Part shown: piece by piece, positions 9,733 through 16,637 of the stretch
How the letters are laid out: each line of letters starts with the position of its first letter
Numbering within the stretch: the stretch's first letter is position 1
NCBI RefSeq assembly: GCF_004421105.1
Contig: NZ_CP038033.1
Coordinates: forward strand, 1-64,000
From: Nitrosococcus wardiae
Lineage (GTDB): Bacteria; Pseudomonadota; Gammaproteobacteria; Nitrosococcales; Nitrosococcaceae
Length of the DNA stretch: 64,000 bases
Direction: 5' to 3'
Made by a program: the position numbers and the translations under genes
Notes under the pieces: model-generated
Database searches by the model: none
What the model was told of the DNA's origin: nothing
Seen by the model: the letters and a program-made list of their open reading frames with translations, nothing else

Positions 9733-9819
9733 ACCTCATGGCGCGCATCACTGGCAGCAAAAAACAGAGCGAGTAACGAGCGGCGCTTTTTGATGTCCGA
9801 GTTCATAACGTTTTTAGGC
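9733..9819 (-). repeat. attC-like site, partly decayed
   Basis: The inner arms (GGCAGCAAAAAACAGAGCGAG and CGGCGCTTTTTGATGTCCGAG) are nearly the same as in the attC at 62622-62714, some 53 kb away. On the minus strand the R'' box is altered to GCCTAAAAAC and the R' box to GCCATGAGG. It immediately follows the stop of the gene at 9814, whose TAA lies inside the R'' box, as is usual for cassettes. Confidence 0.7.
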
Positions 9820-10446
9820 ATTCTGTTCCCAATACCATGCATTTGCTTCGATTGATCTCTTTTTGATGTTTTCAAAGATATTGATAAGAGCTTGGTATAA
9901 CAATTCGAAATCAAGATCAGGCACCGGATTACCATTGAACGTCGACTCACTGAAAGTAACAGTACCAGCGGAAATGTCGTGCACAAGCTCACTTCGCACC
10001 CTTTCGTACGAAATGGCGGCGATTGTCCCTTTGAAGAGATTCTCCTGTAGCCAAGATTCCTGCCTATCAGATAGATTGCCACTAAGCTTGTCACGAACCA
10101 CTTGCTGGGGTTGCAACTCATTTCCAAATTGATCGATCAGAGGCTCGATTTTGGATAAATCGACCTTGAAAGGTTTGGCATTCTGGATCACGAGACGAAG
10201 CCGCTTCGGATGCACCAATGAAAATAATAGGTTGCCGCTGTCTTCTTCGAGAATTCTTGCGTAATTTTTTAATTTCCGACTCGATTGATGGTGTTTCCGG
10301 CTTCCGAGAGCCTCAATATAGCAACAGCAAAGCATGAGCGCCTCATCGGGGTGTCCCTCCTCTCTAAGGCGAGGCAAAAACTTTATTCGAGCCTCAAGGT
10401 CATCGAAGTAAGCCTGAATCATGAATGCCTTTGTATTATTGTCCAA
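9814..10446 (-). CDS. Cassette protein, HEPN-like, function unknown
   Basis: The protein is 210 residues from a TTG start at 10446 (GGAG 7 nt upstream) or 202 from ATG at 10422; the TTG is closer to the preceding attC. It is mostly helical. An RSELVHDIS segment near residue 150 resembles the R-x4-H motif of HEPN RNases. I do not recognise a named family. It is flanked by attC-like sites at 10458-10513 and 9733-9819. Cassettes often carry such toxin-like or defence proteins; that role is inference. Confidence 0.6.
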   Translation of the reverse strand: MDNNTKAFMIQAYFDDLEARIKFLPRLREEGHPDEALMLCCCYIEALGSRKHHQSSRKLKNYARILEEDSGNLLFSLVHPKRLRLVIQNAKPFKVDLSKIEPLIDQFGNELQPQQVVRDKLSGNLSDRQESWLQENLFKGTIAAISYERVRSELVHDISAGTVTFSESTFNGNPVPDLDFELLYQALINIFENIKKRSIEANAWYWEQNA

Positions 10447-10457
10447 GTAGGAACTCC

Positions 10458-10513
10458 GCCTAACGCTACCGATAAGCCGCAGTGCTTTCCGGCGTTGGTT
10501 TCATCGGTTTATT
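10458..10513 (-). repeat. attC-like site
   Basis: The box GCCTAAC (10458-10464) matches the R' consensus when read on the minus strand as GTTAGGC. The arms CTACCGAT and ATCGGTTT pair across a 56-bp span. The other box (GTTTATT, 10507-10513) is a poor match. It separates two minus-strand genes and lies 12 bp before the TTG start of the next one. Confidence 0.7.
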
Positions 10514-11039
10514 AGGTAAGTTGCGTCTTGATTCGGATGAAGTCATGTTTCAACTCGATTAGCAATAAGAGGAACGAATTCGCCTCGAACCCATAGAGGC
10601 CCTGCCACTCATCCCCACCCTTCTGGACAGGATAGCGATATAGAATGCTAGGAGCTGGTATTTCCTTTCTGAAGGCGTCTATTTCTGCCTCAGAAAACCC
10701 CACGGGAAATTCCCCCTGAAAGGGAATATCCCAGTTGAACGAAGGCTCAGGAAAGTGTGACCGGTAGTCTGCTGCAAGCTCATGAAGATTGTGGCCTCGG
10801 TTCCAAGATATGTTGAGGGTTTCCCGCGCGAGAATAGCTCCCTTTAGAAACAGTTCGACGGCATGCGCCGCAAGCATTAAGACCACCGCCGCGTTTGACC
10901 ATTTTCCCGAAGCAGGGTCCTGTACCATCTGCTGGCACATGGCATTGGCCGCTCCCAGATATGCCTCAGCATATGTAAAGAACCGCTCTGGCGCGGATAA
11001 GGACCGAATATCTTCATACGTAATCATGTCCCACGTCAT
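10512..11039 (-). CDS. HEPN-domain-like cassette protein
   Basis: A 175-residue helical protein. A long central helix (AAVVLMLAAHAVELFLKGAI, about 52-71) is followed by a GHNLHELAADY segment, the pattern of HEPN domains that bind nucleotides or cleave RNA. The canonical R-x4-6-H active site is not obvious, so it may be a non-catalytic HEPN. The stop codon lies in the R'' part of the attC at 10458-10513. The partner and role are unknown. Confidence 0.65.
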   Translation of the reverse strand: MTWDMITYEDIRSLSAPERFFTYAEAYLGAANAMCQQMVQDPASGKWSNAAVVLMLAAHAVELFLKGAILARETLNISWNRGHNLHELAADYRSHFPEPSFNWDIPFQGEFPVGFSEAEIDAFRKEIPAPSILYRYPVQKGGDEWQGLYGFEANSFLLLLIELKHDFIRIKTQLT

Positions 11040-11048
11040 TTGATTGGA

Positions 11049-11252
11049 CTAAACAATTCCCATCGAGGAGGCGAGAGTACGGCTGTCCCCCTCTGGTGTG
11101 TCGGCTCCAGATAATCGGACTTTAATCTGCTCTTTTACGGATGTCAGTAGGGTTAGGGTATCGCCATCGGATATGCCCACCACGCGGCCATGGTAGTCGG
11201 CTAGGGCGGTAAGGGGGAGAAATAGACACAAAAACACTATTATTTTTTTCAT
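11049..11252 (-). pseudogene. Truncated staphylococcal-nuclease-like gene (N-terminal part)
   Basis: 67 codons: a signal peptide (MKKIIVFLCLFLPLTALA), the first beta strands with DGDTLTLL, and the catalytic-loop start KVRLSGADTPEG. The frame ends at codon 67, where a complete nuclease of about 150-200 residues would continue. This fragment holds the part deleted from the relic at 9114-9730. An attC lies upstream at 11333-11408, but no complete attC follows it. Confidence 0.75.
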
Positions 11253-11332
11253 GGTACCTCAGACAAAAGAAAACCCCGCCAGGGCAAACCATAGCGGATA
11301 TAGTAAAAGAGGGTTATCCCGCAAATATTGCT

Positions 11333-11408
11333 TGTAAACCTAGACAGCTTCGTGAACTGCTTGGTGCGGACCCGCATGTCGCGGTAGTGTGGGGACTAGG
11401 GGTTAAAT
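11333..11408 (-). repeat. attC-like site
   Basis: GTTAAAT (11402-11408) reads ATTTAAC on the minus strand, a full match to the RYYYAAC box. The other end is TGTAAAC (11333-11339). Arms AACCTAG and CTAGGGGTT pair across a 76-bp span. It is closely related to the site at 5596-5671 and lies 17 bp past the stop of the gene at 11425. Confidence 0.75.
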
Positions 11409-11424
11409 GCCCCCGCTTACATAG

Positions 11425-11748
11425 CTATGAGCCGAGACGTTGCAATTTGAAGTAAGCCTTTCCAAGTGGCCTTAACTCCAATTTCGGTGGATTGCCTTTG
11501 GGCCAAGGGGCCAAATCAACTTCCAACAACCACTTCCCTATCTGGCTGTGAATAAGCTCTCTACAAGTTCCGCTCCAAAAGGACTTCTTGCCAACATTTA
11601 CCTCTATTTCAGCCCCATCTTCCAGCGTGAGCTTCACTGATTGCCAGCCACGCTCAAAATAGCGGTCTCGATCCTCAATGGACAGCTTTACACCATAGCC
11701 AGCGCCTGATTTTTTGTGGCTTCCGTTACTCCACGCTATTACCTGCAT
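11425..11748 (-). CDS. Cassette hypothetical protein
   Basis: 107 residues from ATG at 11748, chosen because AAGGA lies 8 nt upstream; a start at 11769 would add seven residues. It is rich in beta strand and basic residues (for example YGVKLSIEDRDRYF and GWQSVKLTLEDGAEIEV), with a conserved-looking FWSGTCRELIHSQIGKWLL segment. This composition is typical of integron-borne proteins of unknown function. It is bounded by attC-like sites at 11772-11841 and 11333-11408. Confidence 0.65.
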   Translation of the reverse strand: MQVIAWSNGSHKKSGAGYGVKLSIEDRDRYFERGWQSVKLTLEDGAEIEVNVGKKSFWSGTCRELIHSQIGKWLLEVDLAPWPKGNPPKLELRPLGKAYFKLQRLGS

Positions 11749-11771
11749 AGTTTTTTCCTTCAGGCTCAATG

Positions 11772-11841
11772 ATGAAACTCAGCCGCAGCTCTGGCGGCGC
11801 GAAGCGCCGACATAGACGTTGGCTGGAGTGCGTTGTTATGC
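11772..11841 (-). repeat. attC-like site
   Basis: The minus-strand boxes are GCATAAC (11835-11841, one mismatch to consensus) and GTTTCAT (11772-11778). Arms ACTCAGCC and GGCTGGAGT pair, and the centre holds an inner GGCGCGAAGCGCC hairpin. The TAA of the upstream gene (11836-11838) lies within the first box. Confidence 0.65.
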
Positions 11842-12183
11842 ATACTGGTACCAGGCCAGAAGACGCTCCAAACCATCTTGTGAAAGTATGGTTACCTTAA
11901 ACGCGTGATGATTGAAGCCCAAAGTCTTTGTGATTAGCTCAAGATTGGAATGCCTTCCTATTTTTGATGCCGTTGGAGTATATGTGCCGTCCGGCACAAC
12001 ATCAGGCATGTGCTGCGGAATGCAGCTCAGGTACACAGAAACCTTCCTTTCATTCTCTTCGAGAAGAGCGATCTCGCGACCAGAGCGAAGCCTGAATGCC
12101 GATAGCTTGTCTCGCTCGTCGATAAACGATACGAGCGCAGATCCGTCCAGACATTCGCGTGCTTTATGTGGATTCCAAGCCAT
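11836..12183 (-). CDS. Cassette hypothetical protein
   Basis: A 115-residue protein of no recognised family; there is no signal peptide or membrane segment. The sequence looks like a small mixed alpha/beta cytoplasmic protein (GREIALLEENERKVSVYLS, then a C-terminal KVTILSQDGLERLLAWYQ). The ATG at 12183 follows the R' box of the upstream attC by 8 bp, and the stop falls inside the next attC. This is a textbook cassette arrangement. Confidence 0.65.
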   Translation of the reverse strand: MAWNPHKARECLDGSALVSFIDERDKLSAFRLRSGREIALLEENERKVSVYLSCIPQHMPDVVPDGTYTPTASKIGRHSNLELITKTLGFNHHAFKVTILSQDGLERLLAWYQYA

Positions 12184-12191
12184 TTATTTTC

Positions 12192-12306
12192 TTTCAACTC
12201 CGATGCCTGCTCGGCTCAACCGCCCGCAAAAGCGGCACGCCATGCGCAAGAAAAAAACCAAGAGCTGACCCAATTTTGCAGATCAGGCTGGAGCCGAATG
12301 TTAGAT
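12192..12306 (-). repeat. attC-like site
   Basis: GTTAGAT (12300-12306) reads ATCTAAC on the minus strand, a full RYYYAAC match. The other box is TTTCAAC (12192-12198), giving GTTGAAA. Arms TCGGCTC (12211-12217) and GAGCCGA (12291-12297) pair. The 115-bp length is in the range of large attC sites. Confidence 0.7.
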
Positions 12307-12315
12307 TGATTCGGC

Positions 12316-12564
12316 CTAGAGGAGATCATCGACTGAAAGATTTAGATGTTTTCCATCAATAATTTCCTTGCCAAACTGGATAGCATGGCTCTCCGCATCT
12401 TTTCTTTCCTTGAATGCGTTGCTGGCAGAGAACGGCTTCACTAGTGACTCGTCGCGGCTATCGTGGTGCTTTGTGATCATTACTCTCACCGTCCATTCTC
12501 CCGTCTCCCGCAACTGGTATGGAGAAGGAGACAATTCAAATCCTTTGTAGATGGTAGCAAGCAT
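12316..12564 (-). CDS. Cassette hypothetical protein, HlyU/DUF6566-like
   Basis: An 82-residue protein. The pattern of a central TVRVMITKHHDSR strand, an FSASNAF motif and a C-terminal AIQFGKEIIDG resembles a widespread small family I associate with DUF6566 (that name is from memory). The gene lies between attC-like sites at 12578-12644 and 12192-12306 and ends 10 bp before the latter. There are no signals for export. The function is unknown. Confidence 0.65.
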   Translation of the reverse strand: MLATIYKGFELSPSPYQLRETGEWTVRVMITKHHDSRDESLVKPFSASNAFKERKDAESHAIQFGKEIIDGKHLNLSVDDLL

Positions 12565-12577
12565 GTATCCTCCTTCA

Positions 12578-12644
12578 ATCTAACGCCGCGGCTTACCATT
12601 CCGCTGCATTCCAGGGTAAGCCGTGATCGAGGCGGCTGTTATGT
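12578..12644 (-). repeat. attC-like site, upstream end of the first array
   Basis: The minus-strand boxes are ACATAAC (12638-12644, one mismatch) and GTTAGAT (12578-12584, full GTTRRRY match). Arms GCGGCTTACC and GGTAAGCCG pair around a short loop. No gene was found immediately upstream, so this is the last recognisable site at this end. No integron integrase or attI was found next to it. Confidence 0.7.
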
Positions 12645-13139
12645 GCCTCCAGTTATTCCGAAAAAATGTCAGTAATATCCTTCGCATGCCCAGTACGAAA
12701 CAACTATGGCAATAGCTCGGTTTTGAGTTGTTTCGGCATCTTACCAAAAACCTGTATATTAAGCGCTGCAGAAAGGAGCAGCGCTGCCACTATACCGGCA
12801 CAGAAAATGCATTTAAGTCTTTGAAAAAATGAAACTTTATGGCTTTAAGGTAGAAGCTCAGGCCTCACCCACCAGGCTCGTATCTATTCCGTAAGCTGAA
12901 GCCCAGGCCAGACACTCTTCCCCCTCTTTCCCGGTGGTGGCATGTGTTCCCGTGCTTAGATGGGTGAGACTAAAGGCCAGCAACCTAAGTTCTGGAGTAA
13001 GAGGAGAGTGTCTCCAAGGTGAGTACCGAGGTACCACAAATCAATAGCAGCTCCAAGTCTTGCGTAAAGCATGGGGGCACGTCAAAATCTAATCTATTAC
13101 TAGAATTCTTATTCATTAAATTCTCGGCTTAGAGCACGC
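12645..13139. other. Gene-free region between the cassette array and the methyltransferase
   Basis: No supportable gene. A perfect 10-bp inverted repeat (CGAAACAACT at 12696-12705, AGTTGTTTCG at 12726-12735) encloses a 20-nt spacer and may be another degenerate attC. The stretch 12930-13080 has a coding look on the plus strand but is interrupted; I could not assign it. AT-rich DNA at 13085-13130 probably holds the promoter of the restriction-modification genes. Confidence 0.4.
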
Positions 13140-14357
13140 ATGTCATTGGGACAGCCTGATTTATTTGAAGTATTTGGCCTTGGCGACTCTCGATCTCGCC
13201 CAAGTTATGGAAATTATATTCTAAAGGAGCGATTCTCCCCCTTATTGAAGTGGCCTGGGGGTAAAACGGCGGAGCTTAGCCTTATATTGCCTCGAATGCC
13301 GCAAAGAATTGGTCGTTTTTTCGAGCCATTTGTTGGAGGGGGTGCGGTATTTTTTTCGCTTTCAAGTAAAGTTCCCGCTTATCTCAACGATTTCTGTACT
13401 GATTTAATTGCTTTTTACCGGCAGGTGGCTACTTCAAACGAAGATTTTTATTCGATGCTAGAGGCGATTAATCGCTATTGGAAAAATATTGAAGAGGTAA
13501 CAGTATGTTATTCCGGTGATCTTATCCGTATTTATCTTCAGTATAAACATAACTACTTAAATAACCATGACCTTAAAAATCGCCTCGTTGAATTTATTAT
13601 TCAGAATTCTGAAGAGTTCAACAGCATATTCAGCAATGCATTTAATTATGACATACAGCATCTAATTGGCGAGATTGAGTCAAACCTCTTCAATAAGATG
13701 CAGCGCATGAAAAAACTAGAAGCAAAGCAGGGGGAACTATCACAAAAAGACTTACAGAGCAATTTAGAGGGTGCAATAAAATCTGCATTTTATATGCATA
13801 TGCGATACCTATACAATTACCCATGCAAACACAACATTAGCGAAGCAAAGTTTGCAGCGATTTTCTTCTTTATAAGAGAATACGCTTATGCTGCAATGTT
13901 CAGATTTAATAAATCCGGCCAATTTAATGTTCCCTATGGTGGAATTTCCTACAACAGAAAAGATATAAAATTAAAAGTAAATCGTTTACGTCAGCGGTCA
14001 CTTCTAGAAAAGCTAGAGAAAGCTGTTTTCGAAAACATGGATTTCGAGGAGTTTCTTGAAAAATTTAGACCTAAGAAAGGCGATTTTATTTTTCTAGATC
14101 CACCTTACGATACGGACTTCAGCGACTATGACAAAAACATTTTTGATAAAAGTGATCAAAAGCGTTTGGCTAATTATTTAATTAATCACTGCCAGGCAAA
14201 CTTCATGTTAGTTATCAAAGCAACTGATTTTATTATTTCTCTCTATGAAAAGAAAGATCTTAATATACAAGCCTTTGATAAAAAGTATATGTGGACTATA
14301 AAAGAACGCAACATACGCGAGACAAAGCATTTAATGATAACCAATTACAAGCTATGA
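13140..14357 (+). CDS. D12-class DNA adenine N6-methyltransferase of a restriction-modification system
   Basis: A 405-residue protein. Motif X (LKWPGGKTAEL, about residue 36) precedes the AdoMet motif I (FFEPFVGGGAVFFSL, about 60) and the catalytic DPPY motif (FLDPPYDTDFSDYD, about 320). This is the order of Dam/DpnM-like alpha-class enzymes. It is longer than the usual 270-300 residues because of a roughly 120-residue lysine- and asparagine-rich insert between motif I and the target region. It is clearly more AT-rich than neighbouring genes, a sign of transfer. An HNH-nuclease gene follows 18 bp downstream, so it probably protects the host from that enzyme. The recognition sequence cannot be read from the gene. 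Confidence 0.9.
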   Translation: MSLGQPDLFEVFGLGDSRSRPSYGNYILKERFSPLLKWPGGKTAELSLILPRMPQRIGRFFEPFVGGGAVFFSLSSKVPAYLNDFCTDLIAFYRQVATSNEDFYSMLEAINRYWKNIEEVTVCYSGDLIRIYLQYKHNYLNNHDLKNRLVEFIIQNSEEFNSIFSNAFNYDIQHLIGEIESNLFNKMQRMKKLEAKQGELSQKDLQSNLEGAIKSAFYMHMRYLYNYPCKHNISEAKFAAIFFFIREYAYAAMFRFNKSGQFNVPYGGISYNRKDIKLKVNRLRQRSLLEKLEKAVFENMDFEEFLEKFRPKKGDFIFLDPPYDTDFSDYDKNIFDKSDQKRLANYLINHCQANFMLVIKATDFIISLYEKKDLNIQAFDKKYMWTIKERNIRETKHLMITNYKL

Positions 14358-14375
14358 TAATAGTGTGGATAGACT

Positions 14376-15245
14376 ATGCCAGATCGCTCAGAAAAGGATT
14401 TGATCCTACCTGCCCTATGGCTCATGTCTAATTCAGAAAATTACACAACAGACACAACAACCCTCATTGAGAGTCTTACTGAGATCCTTAAACCCATAGA
14501 CAAAGATGCTCGACAACTGAAAAATCGTAAGGATACTCACTTTTCACAGAAAGTGAGAAACCTGAAATCTCACAATGTACTTGATGGGTTAGCAGTTTAC
14601 CAGTCTATGGGTGGGGGTAAATCGGGCTTATGGACCATCACTCCCAAAGGCCAATGCATTGTTAAAGATAATGTGGAATTGCTTACCTACCTATTCGAAA
14701 ACGATTTTACTGGGGATGATATAGTCACCGGACTTAAGCAATTTGCTACAGAAGAGGTGCGCAGGCTACTTAAAATAGTGAATAAAAGAGGCAGTGAGGG
14801 CGCTGGAATTACTAACCAAGCTGTTACAGCTAGAGCAAAATCAAATAAAAATAGCCAAGTCTCGCATCTAAAATTATTTGACGAAAATGTCCTGATTAGG
14901 GAAGGTAAAAAGAAAATCACTGAAAGCAGCACTTATGAACGATCAAAACAACTTCGAGATTATGCCGTAAATTATTACTCGCAAAATGGACATATTAAAT
15001 GCCAAGTCTGCAGGTTTGATTTCTTAGAAAAATACGGTGAACTTGGTCGGAATTTCATAGAAATTCATCATAAATATCCTATTTTCATGACTGAGGGTGA
15101 AAATCTCCAACAGAAGCTAAGTGAAGCCGTTACAAAAGTTTCTCCCCTCTGCTCAAACTGCCATCGGATGATCCACAGGAGTCGAAAAAAACTAATTAGT
15201 GTTGAAGATTTGAGAAGGAAATTTGAACGAAATAATCAACAGTAG
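14376..15245 (+). CDS. HNH-type restriction endonuclease with winged-helix-like N-terminus
   Basis: A 289-residue protein. The C-terminal 85 residues form a zinc-bound HNH (beta-beta-alpha metal) nuclease: CQVC (about 207), the catalytic IEIHHKYPI (about 226) and CSNCHRMIH (about 262). The first 100 residues look like a winged helix (PALWLMSN, then a GLWTITPKG wing) of the Mrr-N type, probably for DNA recognition. A linker rich in Ala/Asn/Lys joins the two. It lies directly downstream of the methyltransferase and shares its AT-rich composition, so it most likely supplies the cutting activity of a type II system. Confidence 0.85.
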   Translation: MPDRSEKDLILPALWLMSNSENYTTDTTTLIESLTEILKPIDKDARQLKNRKDTHFSQKVRNLKSHNVLDGLAVYQSMGGGKSGLWTITPKGQCIVKDNVELLTYLFENDFTGDDIVTGLKQFATEEVRRLLKIVNKRGSEGAGITNQAVTARAKSNKNSQVSHLKLFDENVLIREGKKKITESSTYERSKQLRDYAVNYYSQNGHIKCQVCRFDFLEKYGELGRNFIEIHHKYPIFMTEGENLQQKLSEAVTKVSPLCSNCHRMIHRSRKKLISVEDLRRKFERNNQQ

Positions 15246-15634
15246 AAGAGAAATTTTCTCCTAGTGCTAACTTAACTTTACCCTGCCTTTGCACCTATGG
15301 AATTTTAACTCAGGAATAACAGCTACATATACATAGCCTCCCCATAACTGACTACAGGTATAAGATATACCCCCTACTTAATTTTGCGGATGCAAAAAAA
15401 TGGCTGCCCATCCGGTTTTGGTGCATGAAGTTGTAGAAATTTAGGGTAGGCGGGTACTTATATAAATTTTGTGGACATAAAGAATTGGCTACTCGTCCGG
15501 TCTAGAATCTGAAACCTCTAGAGATGGAGAACAGGGGATATTTACATAAACCCCAGCACCATTCATTGTAGTTGAATGCGTTTCACCAAATCTCTACCGA
15601 TGCTGGCGCGCCACATTTGGGCTTTTTAGGGTAT
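15246..15634. other. Gene-free, AT-rich spacer
   Basis: I find no gene here. Two loosely related stretches (about 15386-15416 and 15473-15505) share a TGCAAAAA/ACATAAAG...TTGGCT-C-C-TCCGGT pattern and may be old duplicated DNA. The spacer separates the convergent restriction gene from the DUF5681-type gene. Confidence 0.35.
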
Positions 15635-16048
15635 CTATATGCCTCCTTTAAACATGGCATCAAACGACTGGTAATCGCGATGCCTTTTTAAAGACTGCTC
15701 CTTGCCAACAAGCCCTCCATAGTTCGCCAAGGAGGCTAGCAGGTGATTCCCTTCCTCTGGCGTGATCTCCCCCTTACTGACTGCCTTTAAAATCTCTTGG
15801 CCTTTCTCAAGTAATGACTCGCCATTAAACTGAATGGATACCGGCTCTGCCTGGGGTCTGAGGTTAGGGATTAGTTTATCTAGGCACAACTTTAACGCAG
15901 TGGCATCCCCCTCTAAAGCCATCTCTACCGCCTTCTTAATTAAATCCGGCGCATGGGGGCGCAACAGCTCCCTAAACTCAGTCCGCTTGTCTTTGGTCCC
16001 TTTCGGTCTCCCTGCTGGATTGCCGCTTTTCCCAGGCTTAAAACTCAT
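15635..16048 (-). CDS. DUF5681-type small protein
   Basis: A 137-residue protein opening with the FKPGKSGNPAGRPKGTKDKR signature that defines DUF5681 proteins, common in phages and integrated elements and sometimes annotated as terminase-small-subunit-like. The rest is helical (residues 25-60 and 85-125). The ribosome binding site AAGGAGA lies about 7 nt before the ATG. It is next to the replication region, on the same strand as the integrase. Its exact role is unknown; DNA binding is likely from the basic N-terminus. Confidence 0.7.
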   Translation of the reverse strand: MSFKPGKSGNPAGRPKGTKDKRTEFRELLRPHAPDLIKKAVEMALEGDATALKLCLDKLIPNLRPQAEPVSIQFNGESLLEKGQEILKAVSKGEITPEEGNHLLASLANYGGLVGKEQSLKRHRDYQSFDAMFKGGI

Positions 16049-16117
16049 CAGTTGATCTCCTTCTGTAAATATCAGTAGACATTAAACTAATTCCTTGGTT
16101 TAAACCGCTCGCCAGTT

Positions 16118-16366
16118 CTACAACTGCCCCCTAAACCCCTCACACCGCCTAGGAATATCCGGCACCGGGTAGTAACGCCTCGGCACCGCCCCGGCTTTCT
16201 CGGCGTTCAGGCATAGGCCGTTACTCTTTGCTAGGTATATGCATTCCTGGCAGGTAATACGGTTGTCCCACCATGGGCGCTTGTTCTTCCTGCCTTCCTC
16301 TATGGGGATAACGGTAGCAAGCGGCCTTCTTTTGGGCAGGCTGTGAATCTTGTCAAATAGGCTCAT
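16118..16366 (-). CDS. Small cysteine-rich protein of mobile elements
   Basis: 82 residues from the second ATG, which has AGGA 8 nt upstream; an ATG six bases earlier is too close to that site. It holds CQECIYLAKSNGLC and a C-terminal YYPVPDIPRRCEGF. This is a zinc-finger-like pattern I have seen in small proteins next to phage and plasmid primases. The function is unknown. It lies between the DUF5681-type gene and the repeat cluster in front of the replication protein's 3' end. Confidence 0.6.
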   Translation of the reverse strand: MSLFDKIHSLPKRRPLATVIPIEEGRKNKRPWWDNRITCQECIYLAKSNGLCLNAEKAGAVPRRYYPVPDIPRRCEGFRGQL

Positions 16367-16393
16367 ATACATTTTCCTAGGGTTAGGGGGTTA

Positions 16394-16624
16394 CTATTTT
16401 TGCTATTCTTGCTACCGAACGCCTGTAGCCCTTGTCCCATGGGGATTTCAGCGGTAGCGGGCGTTTGCTACCGTCTGCTATTCTTCTGCTACCGTTCTGC
16501 TATTTTTGGAAACGGCAGCGGAAAAATAGCAAACGCTAGCAGAAGAATAGCAAGGAGCTACTACCGTCGGAGCCCCGCCCCCCACGGGCTAGAGCCCAAC
16601 GGTAGCAAAAATAGCAAGAATAGC
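16394..16624. repeat. Nested inverted-repeat cluster, candidate replication origin of the island
   Basis: Two near-complementary 33-bp arms (16475-16507 and 16522-16554, about 29 of 33 matching) with a 14-nt loop can form a large hairpin. Outside them lie inverted blocks at 16394-16417 and 16600-16624. All arms are built from repeated TGCTATT(T/C)TT and TGCTACCG units, resembling iterons. The cluster is next to the prim-pol gene, which is where an element-encoded replication protein often has its origin. The origin role is inference. Confidence 0.6.
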
Positions 16625-16637
16625 AGGGAGTAGAAGG

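Noticed and set aside
12930-13080. Protein-like plus-strand stretch, considered as a transposase or intron-reverse-transcriptase remnant
   Set aside because: Too short and interrupted by stops; no family motif could be named.
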